64,000 bases of DNA from Streptomyces sp. Tu6071. GTDB lineage: Bacteria > Actinomycetota > Actinomycetes > Streptomycetales > Streptomycetaceae. Below are positions 35,260 through 43,093 of the stretch, one piece after another. How positions within the stretch are numbered: the first letter of the stretch is position 1; each line of letters begins with the position of its first letter. Made by a program: the position numbers and the translations under genes. The notes under the pieces are model-generated. The model did no database searches and was not told the DNA's origin. It saw only the letters and a program-made list of their open reading frames with translations. The stretch lies in the NCBI RefSeq assembly GCF_000213055.1, contig NZ_CM001165.1:6999445-7063444 (forward strand), in the 5' to 3' direction.

Positions 35260-35395
35260 GCGAGTGACCGGCCCGCTCGCCCCCAAACCCCGCGGCACGC
35301 CCTTCACGGCCGCCGCCGCACACCCTTCACGCGAGCCACGCCGTACCTTCGCGGGACGGGCGGGGGAGGGGCGGCGAGCCCCCGGCGGGGCGGTC

Positions 35396-35758
35396 TCACT
35401 CCTCGTCGCCCTCGATCTCCTCCGGCACGGTGTCCGCCGGGAGCCCGTAGTACGCGTACAGGGCGCTCTCTTCCGCGGCGTCGATGTGGTCCTCCGCGTC
35501 GCCGGGGCGCGGCGCGTCCCGGACGCGGTCCTTCGGCCACGGGACGGTGATGCGACGGCCCTCGCGGACCGCGCCCGCGAGCGGCACGAAGTGCTCGCGC
35601 AGGCCCAGCAGCCCCGTACGGACCGTGACCCACTCGGGACGCCCCGTGCGGTCGTCCAGGTAGACCTCGTCGACGCCGCCGATCTTCTCGCCGCCGTCGT
35701 CGTAGACATCGAGGCCGTCCAGCTCACCCGGCGCACCGAGCCGCTTGCTCTTCGCCAC
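35396..35758 (-). CDS. PRC-barrel domain protein
   Basis: This 120-aa protein has the PRC-barrel core (DGLDVYDDGGEKIGGVDEVY, RPEWVTVRTGLLGLREHFVP, ITVPWPKDRVRDAP) and an acidic C-terminal end (ADTVPEEIEGDEE). GTG 35758 is preferred because GGAGG lies eight bases upstream; the longer frame is non-family. It parallels the PRC-barrel protein at 24909-25265. Confidence 0.82.
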   Translation of the reverse strand: MAKSKRLGAPGELDGLDVYDDGGEKIGGVDEVYLDDRTGRPEWVTVRTGLLGLREHFVPLAGAVREGRRITVPWPKDRVRDAPRPGDAEDHIDAAEESALYAYYGLPADTVPEEIEGDEE

Positions 35759-35857
35759 CGTGACCACCTCCTCGCCGTACGGTGTCCCCCCTCCATGGCG
35801 CACCCGGCACGCCCCCGGGGCAACCGGAGGAGCCCGTCGCGTGCGAAGCTCTCGCCC

Positions 35858-36466
35858 ATGACGACGGACAGCACGCACGCGGTGGAGTGGACGGCGGGGG
35901 AGTGGCTGAACCGGCCGCCCGCGCTCCGTACGGACGAGGAGGACGGGGCGCTGCTCGTCACGGCGGCCGAGGGCAGCGACTTCTGGCGCACGACCTCCTA
36001 CGGCTTCGTACGGGACACGGGCCACGCCCTGCTCGCGCCCTTCGCCCGCGACAGCGCCGTGGAAGTCACCTTCCGCGCCGACCTCCCCGAGCTGTACGAC
36101 CAGGCCGGCCTCCTCGTCCGGGTCGCCCCGGACACCTGGGTCAAGGCCGGAGTCGAGACGAGCGACGGCGTCCCGCACCTCGGGGCCGTCGTCACCCACG
36201 GCACCTCGGACTGGTCCCTCGCGCCCGTCCCCGACTGGGCGGGCCAGGACGTCACGATCCGGGTGAGCCGCACGGGCGACGCCCTCACGGTCCGCGCGAG
36301 GACGGCCGCGAGCCCGTGGCGCATGGTCCGCCTCGCCCGGCTCGACCCGGAGGCGGAGGCCACGGCGGGCCCGTTCTGCTGCTCCCCGGAGCGCGCCGGG
36401 CTGACCGTCCGGTTCACCCGTTTCACGACCGGCCCGGCGGACCGGGGGCTGCACGAAGGGGTGTGA
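35858..36466 (+). CDS. DUF1349 (concanavalin-like) protein
   Basis: This 202-aa protein matches the DUF1349 beta-sandwich: EGSDFWRTTSYGFVRDTGHA, YDQAGLLVRVAPDTWVKAGV and PWRMVRLARLD with CCSPERAGLTVRFT. It lacks a signal peptide. Family members bind or process carbohydrate-like ligands, but no enzymatic role is certain. ATG 35858 has no close Shine-Dalgarno sequence. It is divergent from the PRC-barrel gene (99-bp gap). Confidence 0.8.
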   Translation: MTTDSTHAVEWTAGEWLNRPPALRTDEEDGALLVTAAEGSDFWRTTSYGFVRDTGHALLAPFARDSAVEVTFRADLPELYDQAGLLVRVAPDTWVKAGVETSDGVPHLGAVVTHGTSDWSLAPVPDWAGQDVTIRVSRTGDALTVRARTAASPWRMVRLARLDPEAEATAGPFCCSPERAGLTVRFTRFTTGPADRGLHEGV

Positions 36467-36570
36467 GGGGACGCGCGGGCCGCCAAGCCCCGGGCCGCGC
36501 TTCGTCCGGCCGGGCTCCCGGCCCCGCGCCGCTTCGGGCTCCGCTCAGCCCGCACCGTTCAGGCTCCGCC

Positions 36571-36608
36571 CGCCCGCGCCGCTTCAGGTCCGCCCGCGCC
36601 GCTTCAGG
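36571..36608. repeat. 18-bp direct repeat spanning the FUSC stop codon
   Basis: CGCCCGCGCCGCTTCAGG occurs at 36571-36588 and 36591-36608. The second copy contains the stop codon of the minus-strand FUSC-like gene. A third partial copy is near 36525. Confidence 0.7.
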
Positions 36609-37956
36609 CGTCCTGCCCCGCCCGCGTCTTTCTCCCTCTCGCGGTGCCGCTCCGCTGGCCCGGCAGGCGGGACCCGGGACGGCGGGGGACGAGGCGGGTC
36701 CTGGCGCGGGTCAGCAGGGGGTGGCGTTCGCGTTGTTCGCGGGCGTTGCGGTCGAGTTCGTCCAGGAGCCGCTGGGAGCGCTGTTCCAAAGCGAGTTCGG
36801 CGAGGATGCGGTCGACCTCGGTCAGGAGCGCCCCGTACAGGTACCAGTGACCGTCCTCCGTGCGGGCGCTCTCGCGCAGCAGCGTGCCGACGCGGGCGCG
36901 TTCGCGGCGGGCGGCGTGGAGTTCGGCGGCGAGGCGGTCCTCGGCGGCCTCCGCGCTCTCGCTCACCGGGTGCGTCACGAGCACCGAGAAGCTGACGATC
37001 GCGTCGGCGACCTGGGCGAGCAGGCTTTCCACGGCCCGCGCGGCCTTCGGCTCGAAGAGCGCGGCGGTGTCCTCGGACTCCCGTACCCGGGCCAGGTCCG
37101 TGAAGGTGCGCGCGAGCACCCGCAGGACCACCGTGCAGATCTCCAGCGTGTCGAGCCCCGTGCGCAGCACGACCCGGTTGAGCAGCCCCTCGCGCACGCG
37201 CGGGTTGAACCGCAGGCTCTCCTCCGCCTGCCGCAGCGCCGCGTCCACCTCCGCGATGTCTTTGTCGAGATCGCGCGCCTCCTGGAGCGTGGCCCGGGTC
37301 TCGCGCACCGGGTCGCTGCTGCTCAGCTCCTCGCCGATGCGCAGCAGGAGCCGCCGCATCCGCCGGGCCAGATCCTCCAGCGCGTCCCCCGCCGTCCCGG
37401 TCCACACCGGCGGCGCGAGCACGACGTTGACGAGCAAGCCCACCGCCGCGCCGATCACCGTTTCGAGCACCCGGTCCCAGGCCGTGTCCGTGACCCGGCT
37501 GACGCCGAGCACGAGCATCGCGCTGATCGCCACCTCCGGCACGAACTCGCTCACCCGCACGAGGTGCCCCACGACGAGCGCCGCCAGGATGAGCAGCCCG
37601 AGGCTCCACCACGTCAGCCCCACGAGCGCGCTGAACCCGATCGCGACGAGGACCCCCGCGATGACCGCGTTGACGCGGCGGACCCCGCTGGTGAGGGTCG
37701 CGTAGAGCGTGACCTGCACGGTGATGAGCGCGGTGAGCGGGGCGGTGAGCGGGGCCGGGGTGTCGCTCACGTGCTGCGCGACGACGTACGCGAGCGTCGC
37801 GGCCCCCGCGGCCCGTACGGAGCGCACCACGGTCGCCTCGCGCCGCACCCGCCCCCACAGGTGCGCCACGCGCGCCGGCGCGGTGCCCTCGCCGCGCAGC
37901 CGCCGCCACGACGCCCCCAGCTCTCCCCTGAGCTTCGCCCGCTGTTGATCAAGCAC
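36604..37956 (-). CDS. FUSC/aromatic-acid-exporter-like membrane protein (paralogue 1)
   Basis: This 450-aa protein has an N-terminal bundle of about five TM segments (PLTALITVQVTLYATLTSGV, then VNAVIAGVLVAIGFSALVGL and FVPEVAISAMLVLGVS), and a long helical cytoplasmic half (DLDKDIAEVDAALRQAEESL, NPRVREGLLNRVVLRTGLDT). This layout fits FUSC/ArAE-type proteins. GTG 37956 has GGAAGGA seven bases upstream. A close paralogue is at 53728-55014, sharing these blocks almost word for word. Confidence 0.78.
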   Translation of the reverse strand: MLDQQRAKLRGELGASWRRLRGEGTAPARVAHLWGRVRREATVVRSVRAAGAATLAYVVAQHVSDTPAPLTAPLTALITVQVTLYATLTSGVRRVNAVIAGVLVAIGFSALVGLTWWSLGLLILAALVVGHLVRVSEFVPEVAISAMLVLGVSRVTDTAWDRVLETVIGAAVGLLVNVVLAPPVWTGTAGDALEDLARRMRRLLLRIGEELSSSDPVRETRATLQEARDLDKDIAEVDAALRQAEESLRFNPRVREGLLNRVVLRTGLDTLEICTVVLRVLARTFTDLARVRESEDTAALFEPKAARAVESLLAQVADAIVSFSVLVTHPVSESAEAAEDRLAAELHAARRERARVGTLLRESARTEDGHWYLYGALLTEVDRILAELALEQRSQRLLDELDRNAREQRERHPLLTRARTRLVPRRPGSRLPGQRSGTARGRKTRAGQDA

Positions 37957-38059
37957 GCCGGTTTCCTTCCCACTTCCGGCGCGCGCAGCCCTGCGGCGGC
38001 GGGTTTCCTGCGGCGCGCGCGGGATCGATCCCTTCATGGATGAGGAGGGCCGCATTCAT

Positions 38060-38102
38060 GCATTGGACGCATTGGATGGGTCATGCATACATTTTTCGCG
38101 TG
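38060..38102 (+). promoter_or_regulatory. promoter and direct repeats of MFS gene
   Basis: TTGGAC (38063-38068), a 19-bp gap and TACATT (38088-38093) fit a promoter whose transcript would begin at or next to GTG 38100. Two copies of GCATTGGA (38060-38067, 38069-38076) overlap the -35, and ATGCAT occurs on both sides, so a repressor site is plausible. Confidence 0.5.
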
Positions 38103-39470
38103 ACCCCGCCCCCCGCCGAAGACCCCTCCGCCGCCGGTTCCTCAGCCCCCACCGCCCGCACCCCCGTCGCCCCGCTCGCGCTCCCGCCGCCCCACCGCGC
38201 GGGCACCCCCGCCTTCCGGCGGGCATCGGGCGCCCTTTTTGCCGCCGGCCTCGGCACCTTCATGACGCTCTACTGCGTCCAGGCGCTCCTGCCCTCCCTC
38301 GCGCACGACCTCGACCTCTCCCCGGCGGGCGCCTCGCTCAGCGTCTCCGTCGCGACGCTCGCGATGGCCATCGGCGTCATCCCGCTCACCGCGCTCTCGG
38401 ACGCCTGGAACCGCACCACGATGATGTCGCTCGCGCTCGGCGCCGCGGCCGTCTTCGGCGTCGCCTCCGCCTTCGCCCCGAACTTCCCCGTCCTCCTCGT
38501 CCTGCGCCTGCTCCAGGGCCTCGCGCTCGCCGGGCTCCAGGCCACCGCGATGTCGTACCTCTCCGAAGAGGTGCACCCCGGCTCGCTCGGCGGCGCGATG
38601 GGCCTGTACGTCGCCGGCAACGGCATCGGCGGCATGCTCGGCCGCCTCGCCGCGGACGGCGTCCTCCAGGTCACCCACTCCTGGCGCTGGTCGATCGGCG
38701 CGGTCGGCGTCATCGCCGCCGTGTGCGCGCTCGTCTTCCGCCTCACCATCCCGGCATCGGTCCGCTTCGTCCCCAAGGGCGCCTCCCCCCGCGCCCTCGC
38801 GCGCGGCGTCGTCCGGGCCCTGCCGGACAGCGGGCTGCTGCGCCTCTACCTCATCGGCTTCGTCGCGATGGCCGCCTTCGTCACCGTCTACAACTACCTC
38901 GGCTTCCGCCTCATCGCCCCGCCCTTCTCGCTCTCCGAGGGCACCGCCGGACTGCTCTTCGTCACCTACGTCTCCGGCTCCTTCTCCTCCGCGCTCGCGG
39001 GCCGCCTCGTCGACCGCCTCAGCCGCCGCCTCGTCCTCGTGCCCGCGCTGCTCGTCACGCTCGGCGGCCTCGCGCTCATGCTGATACCGAGCCTCGGCGG
39101 GGTGATCCCCGGGCTCGTCGTCTTCACCATGGGCTTCTTCGCCGCGCACGCCGTCGCGAGCGGCTGGGTCGGGGCCCGTTCGAAGGCCATCGGGGTCCAG
39201 GGCGCGGCCGTCTACCTGTTCTTCTACTACGTGGGCAGCGCGCTCGGCGGCTCGGCGGGCGGCACCGTCTACGGCCACGGCCACTGGAGCGCGCTCACCC
39301 TCTACTCCGGCGTCCTCGTCCTCGTGGGCCTGCTCAGCGCGCTGAGCCTCGGCCGCTCGCGGAACGGCGGCGGCACCGGCGCCTCCGGCGCCGCCGCCTC
39401 GGGCGGGCGGCGCCCCACCACCGCGGTGGAGGTGCCGGCCGCCGCGCCCCGTACCCCGGAACGCTCCTGA
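38100..39470 (+). CDS. MFS transporter (YnfM-like)
   Basis: This 456-aa major facilitator has 12 predicted helices, starting at FAAGLGTFMTLYCVQALLPS, with MALSDAW-type motif A (ALSDAWNRTTMM), RLLQGLALAGLQATAMSYLS and a closing YFFYYVGSALGGSAGG-like block. It resembles YnfM-type exporters. Two starts compete: ATG 38058 with gaggaggg upstream (470 aa, N-terminus MHWTHWMGHAYIF) and leaderless GTG 38100. I favour GTG 38100 because a -10 lies exactly six bases before it. It is divergent from the FUSC-like gene. Confidence 0.82.
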   Translation: MTPPPAEDPSAAGSSAPTARTPVAPLALPPPHRAGTPAFRRASGALFAAGLGTFMTLYCVQALLPSLAHDLDLSPAGASLSVSVATLAMAIGVIPLTALSDAWNRTTMMSLALGAAAVFGVASAFAPNFPVLLVLRLLQGLALAGLQATAMSYLSEEVHPGSLGGAMGLYVAGNGIGGMLGRLAADGVLQVTHSWRWSIGAVGVIAAVCALVFRLTIPASVRFVPKGASPRALARGVVRALPDSGLLRLYLIGFVAMAAFVTVYNYLGFRLIAPPFSLSEGTAGLLFVTYVSGSFSSALAGRLVDRLSRRLVLVPALLVTLGGLALMLIPSLGGVIPGLVVFTMGFFAAHAVASGWVGARSKAIGVQGAAVYLFFYYVGSALGGSAGGTVYGHGHWSALTLYSGVLVLVGLLSALSLGRSRNGGGTGASGAAASGGRRPTTAVEVPAAAPRTPERS

Positions 39471-39612
39471 GCAGGGGTGATCACCCCCCGACACCTCTCG
39501 TGTTGCGGGGGTCACCCTTTCGGTCCAGATTGGCTATGACCCTCAGAACGTCAGCGCTCACCCCCCGTGTACGGGGGCAGGGGTGTGGGCTTCGGGTAAG
39601 GAGCCAAGAGTC

Positions 39613-40140
39613 ATGGCTGGTGTGGTCAACCGCCGCTACCACCTCGCGTGCGAACCCACGCGGGAGCGGCTTTCCCAGATGCGGCGCATCGCCGCCGCCC
39701 ACCTGCGCCACTGGGGCCTGGACCTCCAGGTCGCCCCCGTGTGCGCGGCCCTGGACGAACTGCTGCGCAATGTCGTCGAGCACGCGGGGACCGACGACGG
39801 GCGGTGCGCGCTGGAACTGCGCTGGAGCGGCAGACAGCTCACCGTCTCGGTCTCCGACCCCGACCCGCGGCTGCCCCGACTGCACTCCGCGAGCACGGGC
39901 GGCCTCGGCCGGGTCGCCGCGCTGAGCGACAGCTGGGGCACGTGCGCCACCGAGGACGGCGGCAAGGTCGTCTGGTTCACGCGCAGGGTCGCCGACGCCC
40001 AACGCGTGCCCCTCCCGCAGCCCGTCCCCGACGCGCTCGCCCCCGAGGAGCAGCCGCTGCCCGTACCCCTGCCGGTGCCGCAGGAGGGCGAGCCCGCTCC
40101 GGCGGAGCAGCCGCTGCGAGCCGCGGCCGAGGCGCGGTGA
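39613..40140 (+). CDS. HATPase_c (anti-sigma-like) protein
   Basis: This 175-aa stand-alone GHKL ATPase has the N-box ALDELLRNVVEHAG, G1-like VSVSDPDPRLPRL and GGLGRVAALSDSWG as G2, with a Pro/Glu-rich tail of about 45 residues. ATG 39613 has AAGGAG nine bases upstream. It probably acts as a sigma-factor antagonist or serine kinase; no partner is adjacent. A DUF5133 gene follows 156 bp later. Confidence 0.8.
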   Translation: MAGVVNRRYHLACEPTRERLSQMRRIAAAHLRHWGLDLQVAPVCAALDELLRNVVEHAGTDDGRCALELRWSGRQLTVSVSDPDPRLPRLHSASTGGLGRVAALSDSWGTCATEDGGKVVWFTRRVADAQRVPLPQPVPDALAPEEQPLPVPLPVPQEGEPAPAEQPLRAAAEAR

Positions 40141-40296
40141 GCGCCGTGGACGGCGTAGGGGCACCGGCCTGGCCCGCCGGAGCGGTCCGCCGCACCGGCG
40201 CGCACCGCGCCACGGGGCCCCTGCGGCCCGTACGCGAACGGCAGCCCGCGCCCCCGCCCGCCGCGCCCACCCCCGCTGCGCCCCGAGCGCCGCGCC

Positions 40297-40581
40297 GTGG
40301 CGCGCGTGCTCGACCGCTACCGGGCCTGGGAACGGCTCACGCTCGACCACCCCGCGAACGGCACCGTGCGCCGCCGCTTCGAGGCGACCGCGTACACGCT
40401 GTGCGTCCTCATGGCGCGCCGCACGAGCCGCGAGGCGGCCCACGCGGCCGAGCACTACCTCGGCGTCACCCGCCGCCGGGGCCGCGCGATCGCCCCGCCC
40501 GAGCCGGACCGTCCCGAACCGGTGCCCCCGGGCCGCCCCCTGCGCCCCGTCGCACCGCGCGACGCGGTACCCGTGGGCTGA
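40297..40581 (+). CDS. DUF5133-like protein
   Basis: This 94-aa protein shares the DUF5133 core (VARVLDRYRAWERLTL, then FEATAYTLCVLMARRTSREA and AAEHYLG) with the gene at 26347. GTG 40297 is the only conventional start after the in-frame TAG at 40156-40158. The ribosome-binding site is weak and the domain seems to begin a few residues earlier, so the start may be unusual. A perfect 14-bp hairpin follows. Confidence 0.65.
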   Translation: MARVLDRYRAWERLTLDHPANGTVRRRFEATAYTLCVLMARRTSREAAHAAEHYLGVTRRRGRAIAPPEPDRPEPVPPGRPLRPVAPRDAVPVG

Positions 40582-40591
40582 CACCCCGCAC

Positions 40592-40630
40592 CACGGCCCC
40601 GCCCCGTACCCGCACGGGGGCGGGGCCGTG
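40592..40630 (+). terminator. perfect 14-bp stem hairpin
   Basis: CACGGCCCCGCCCC (40592-40605) pairs with GGGGCGGGGCCGTG (40617-40630). It lies 11 bp after the DUF5133-like gene and can also serve the small minus-strand ORF next to it. Confidence 0.85.
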
Positions 40631-40642
40631 TCCTGCCGCCCC

Positions 40643-40834
40643 TCAGCCGCCGGGCGGCCCGGAGTAGGCCGCGCGCCCGGCGCCCGGGCGGGGGATGTTC
40701 CCGCCGACGGCGAGCGCGCGCAGCACCTCCGGCAGCACGTCGCCGAGCATCACCGGCTCGTCCGTCGTGCCGCGCCCTGCCGCCGCCTCGCCGCTCCCGC
40801 GTCCCCGTACCGCCGTCGTCGCCGTCCCGCTCAT
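40643..40834 (-). CDS. possible 63-aa hypothetical protein
   Basis: ATG 40834 follows a ggggtgacc stretch and encodes a small protein whose second half, DEPVMLGDVLPEVLRALAVG, looks structured, with a basic Gly/Pro end. It sits just before a strong hairpin. I do not recognise the family, and the Gly/Arg-rich start leaves doubt that it is real. Confidence 0.4.
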   Translation of the reverse strand: MSGTATTAVRGRGSGEAAAGRGTTDEPVMLGDVLPEVLRALAVGGNIPRPGAGRAAYSGPPGG

Positions 40835-40942
40835 CCCGGTCACCCCAGTCCCGTGGGTGCAGTGTCTACGTGCCGGGCATCCTCGCACCGGGGTCTGACA
40901 ACGGGGTGACGGTACGGGGACGGGCGGGCGAGGTCCCGGGGC

Positions 40943-41452
40943 TCAGCGCCGTTCCAGCACCCCCCGCACGAACGCCGCCTGGCCCGCGTGCTGGTGGCAG
41001 TCCCCGAGGACGCTCACGAGGCGGACGCCGAGCGTGACCGGGGGCGACCAGTTCTCGTCGACCACGCGGTCCAAGTCCGCGTCCGAGAGCCCCGACACGT
41101 ACGCGAGGCTGCGTTCCCGCACCGCGTCGAAGTAGCCCAGCAGCGGTTCCGGCGCGCTCACCCGCACCCGGCCCACCTCCGCCGCGCTCATCCCGTATCC
41201 GGTCGCCCCGTCGGGGAACGGCAGCCCGAGCCGCTCCGCCCACCCGGACCCCGTCCACACCTGCTCCTCGCCCGCCGCGTCCGCGATGTGGTCGTCCTGC
41301 ACCCGGCTCAGGTGCCACACGAGCCACGCGATCGAGTTCGCCCCCGGATCGAGGCGCTCCCCGAGCTGCTCGCCCGTCAGGCCCTCGACCGCCGCGTGCA
41401 CCTCCTCCGAAATCCGCCCGAACCCGTCACTGAGCAGCTCCGCACCGCGCAT
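40943..41452 (-). CDS. DinB-family protein (DUF664-like)
   Basis: This 169-aa four-helix protein of the DinB superfamily has the metal-site histidines in SIAWLVWHLSRVQDDHIADA and LGDCHQHAGQAAFVRG. The superfamily includes mycothiol- and bacillithiol-dependent transferases, a plausible activity in this mycothiol-using group. ATG 41452 has AGAGG nine bases upstream; GTG 41464 is an alternative. It is divergent from the MarR gene. Confidence 0.82.
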   Translation of the reverse strand: MRGAELLSDGFGRISEEVHAAVEGLTGEQLGERLDPGANSIAWLVWHLSRVQDDHIADAAGEEQVWTGSGWAERLGLPFPDGATGYGMSAAEVGRVRVSAPEPLLGYFDAVRERSLAYVSGLSDADLDRVVDENWSPPVTLGVRLVSVLGDCHQHAGQAAFVRGVLERR

Positions 41453-41576
41453 CGCGCGCACCACCTCTCGTCGGCACCGGCCCCGGGACGCCCCCGGCCG
41501 CCTCCCCCACCATGCCGCCTGCCCCCCGCCCCCGCACCCGAACCGGCGCGGGGGCCGCCCCCCCCCGCTCTGCGGA

Positions 41577-41620
41577 TTTAGTAGCCATGGACATCATGTC
41601 TATGTACTCTCTTCGGCATG
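41577..41620 (+). promoter_or_regulatory. MarR promoter with overlapping 19-bp palindrome
   Basis: CATGGACATCATGTCTATG (41586-41604) is an inverted repeat with a single mismatched pair. TACTCT (41605-41610) lies seven bases before ATG 41618 and there is no Shine-Dalgarno sequence, so the message is likely leaderless. The palindrome abuts this -10, as expected for autorepression. Confidence 0.6.
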
Positions 41621-42112
41621 AGCAAGGCGTCGCCGGGGCCCACTCCCGGTTATCTGGTGTGGCGGCTCGCCAACAAGTGGCGGGTGGCGGTCGATCGGGC
41701 GGTGGCCCCGCTGGGGCTGACGCACGCGCAGTACGTCGTGGTCGCCTCCCTGTACGGCATGGGGCGGTCGGGGGAGCGGCCCAGCCAGCGGCGGCTCGCC
41801 GACCACACCGGCTTGGAGGCGCTCTACGTCTCGAAGCTGGCGCGCGCGCTGGAATCGGCCGGCCTCCTCGCGCGCACCCGGGACCCGCACGACCCGCGCG
41901 CCGTCCAACTGGCCCTCACCGACGAGGGCGCGGACATCGCGAGCCGCGCCATCGACCTCGTCCAAGACCTGCACGAGCGTCTCCTGACACCGCTCGGCGG
42001 CCCCGGCACCGCGCGGACCGTCGCCTTCACGGACGAGCTGACCGCTCTGCTCGGCACCCCTCTCGCTCCACCCGTACCGCACGACCAGCGCACGCAGAGG
42101 AGCACACCATGA
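41618..42112 (+). CDS. MarR-family transcriptional regulator
   Basis: This 164-aa regulator has the MarR fold: YLVWRLANKWRVAVDRAVAP, LTHAQYVVVASLYG, SQRRLADHTGLEALYVSKLA for the recognition helix, and the wing ARTRDPHDPRAVQLALTDEG. Its stop overlaps the start of the next gene (ATGA), so the two are made together. The palindrome in its promoter is its probable autoregulatory site. Confidence 0.87.
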   Translation: MSKASPGPTPGYLVWRLANKWRVAVDRAVAPLGLTHAQYVVVASLYGMGRSGERPSQRRLADHTGLEALYVSKLARALESAGLLARTRDPHDPRAVQLALTDEGADIASRAIDLVQDLHERLLTPLGGPGTARTVAFTDELTALLGTPLAPPVPHDQRTQRSTP

Positions 42113-42552
42113 CCACCACGACCCCCGCCGCGGACGCCCGCGGCCTCGCCCTGGCCCACTACGCCGCCCGCGCCGTCCTGGAGCACTTCCTCGCCCGGCA
42201 CGGCGTCACCTTCCCGCAGCAGGTCGCCCTGCGTGCCGCCGTGACGGCCGAGTCCCCGCGCACCCCGGACGCGCTCGCCGCCGAGGTGCGGGACTCCCTC
42301 AAGGCCGACCCCGTAACCGTCCGCGCCGACCTCGACGCACTGCTCGCCAAGGGGCTGCTCGCGACGGACGGCGCCCACCTCCGCCCCACCGACGCGGGCC
42401 GCGACCTCCTCGCCACCACGGCGGCGGAGGTCGCCCCCTTCACGGCCCGTGTCTGGGCCGGAATCCCCGCCGACGACCTGGCCGCCGCGGGGCGCGTCCT
42501 CGCGCAGGTCACCGCGCGCGCCAACGCGGAACTCGCGACCCTGACGCCGTGA
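42109..42552 (+). CDS. winged-helix-like protein coupled to MarR
   Basis: This 147-aa protein has an N-terminal helix (ALAHYAARAVLEHFLARHGV), then FPQQVALRAAVTA, VTVRADLDALLAKGLLATDG and LRPTDAGRDLL, a pattern like a MarR winged helix with a short wing. It begins at ATG 42109 inside the MarR stop, with gcagaggag upstream. It may be a second regulator or an effector-binding partner. Its stop lies inside the first unit boundary of an 8-bp tandem array. Confidence 0.68.
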   Translation: MTTTTPAADARGLALAHYAARAVLEHFLARHGVTFPQQVALRAAVTAESPRTPDALAAEVRDSLKADPVTVRADLDALLAKGLLATDGAHLRPTDAGRDLLATTAAEVAPFTARVWAGIPADDLAAAGRVLAQVTARANAELATLTP

Positions 42553-42613
42553 CGCCGTGACGCCGTGACGCCGTGATGCCGTGATGCCGTGATGCCGTGA
42601 TGCCGTGACGCCG
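42542..42613. repeat. 8-bp tandem repeat, nine copies
   Basis: Four copies of TGACGCCG, four of TGATGCCG and one more TGACGCCG run without gaps. The array starts within the last codons of the winged-helix gene, whose stop TGA (42550-42552) is the head of the second unit. Confidence 0.9.
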
Positions 42614-43093
42614 TGGCAGTCCGGCGGGCGCGGCGGGCTGGGGCATCCGCCGCCGGAAGCCGCGCCACCTGCGGCGCGGGATGCGGCGGGAGGACGTGGC
42701 GGGCGTGTGCGACCGTGGGCGGTCCCTCACCCGGGGCCGCCCGGGGTCGCGTTCCCGCTGTCGGCGCGTAGCGGTCCGCACCCCCGGGCCCCGGAAGCGA
42801 CAAGGTGCGTCGTTCCCCGTCAGTCCCCTCATGAACGGCTGCCGGGCATCCCAGGCCGATCCGTCCGCGCGGGGCCGAGAGCACCGGAGTGATCGGAAGC
42901 ACCGGAGCGGTCGGGAGCACGGGAGGGTCGGGGGCACGGGAGCGGTCCGAAGAACGGGGGCACCCCTCGTCTCGACGCGGCGCCTGGGGCAGGATGCCCA
43001 TCCGTGCGGGATGGCGGGGCGGAGGTCGCCACCCGTGCCCCGCGGCCGGACGAGGCCGTGACCCGCTCCGACACTCACGAAAGGGGCCGTCCT
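42614..43093. other. gene-free spacer with 18-bp minisatellite
   Basis: I find no credible gene in this 480-bp stretch. About four copies of an 18-bp unit (AGCACCGGAGCGGTCGGG-like) run in tandem at 42880-42950, the first two matching at 15 of 18 positions and later copies losing a base. AAAGGGG before GTG 43094 is the next gene's ribosome-binding site. Confidence 0.55.

Noticed and set aside
40137..40667. Frame starting at GTG overlapping the HATPase stop
   Set aside because: Although the GTGA overlap looks like coupling, the product is Pro/Arg-rich and the DUF5133-like protein is read in a different frame.
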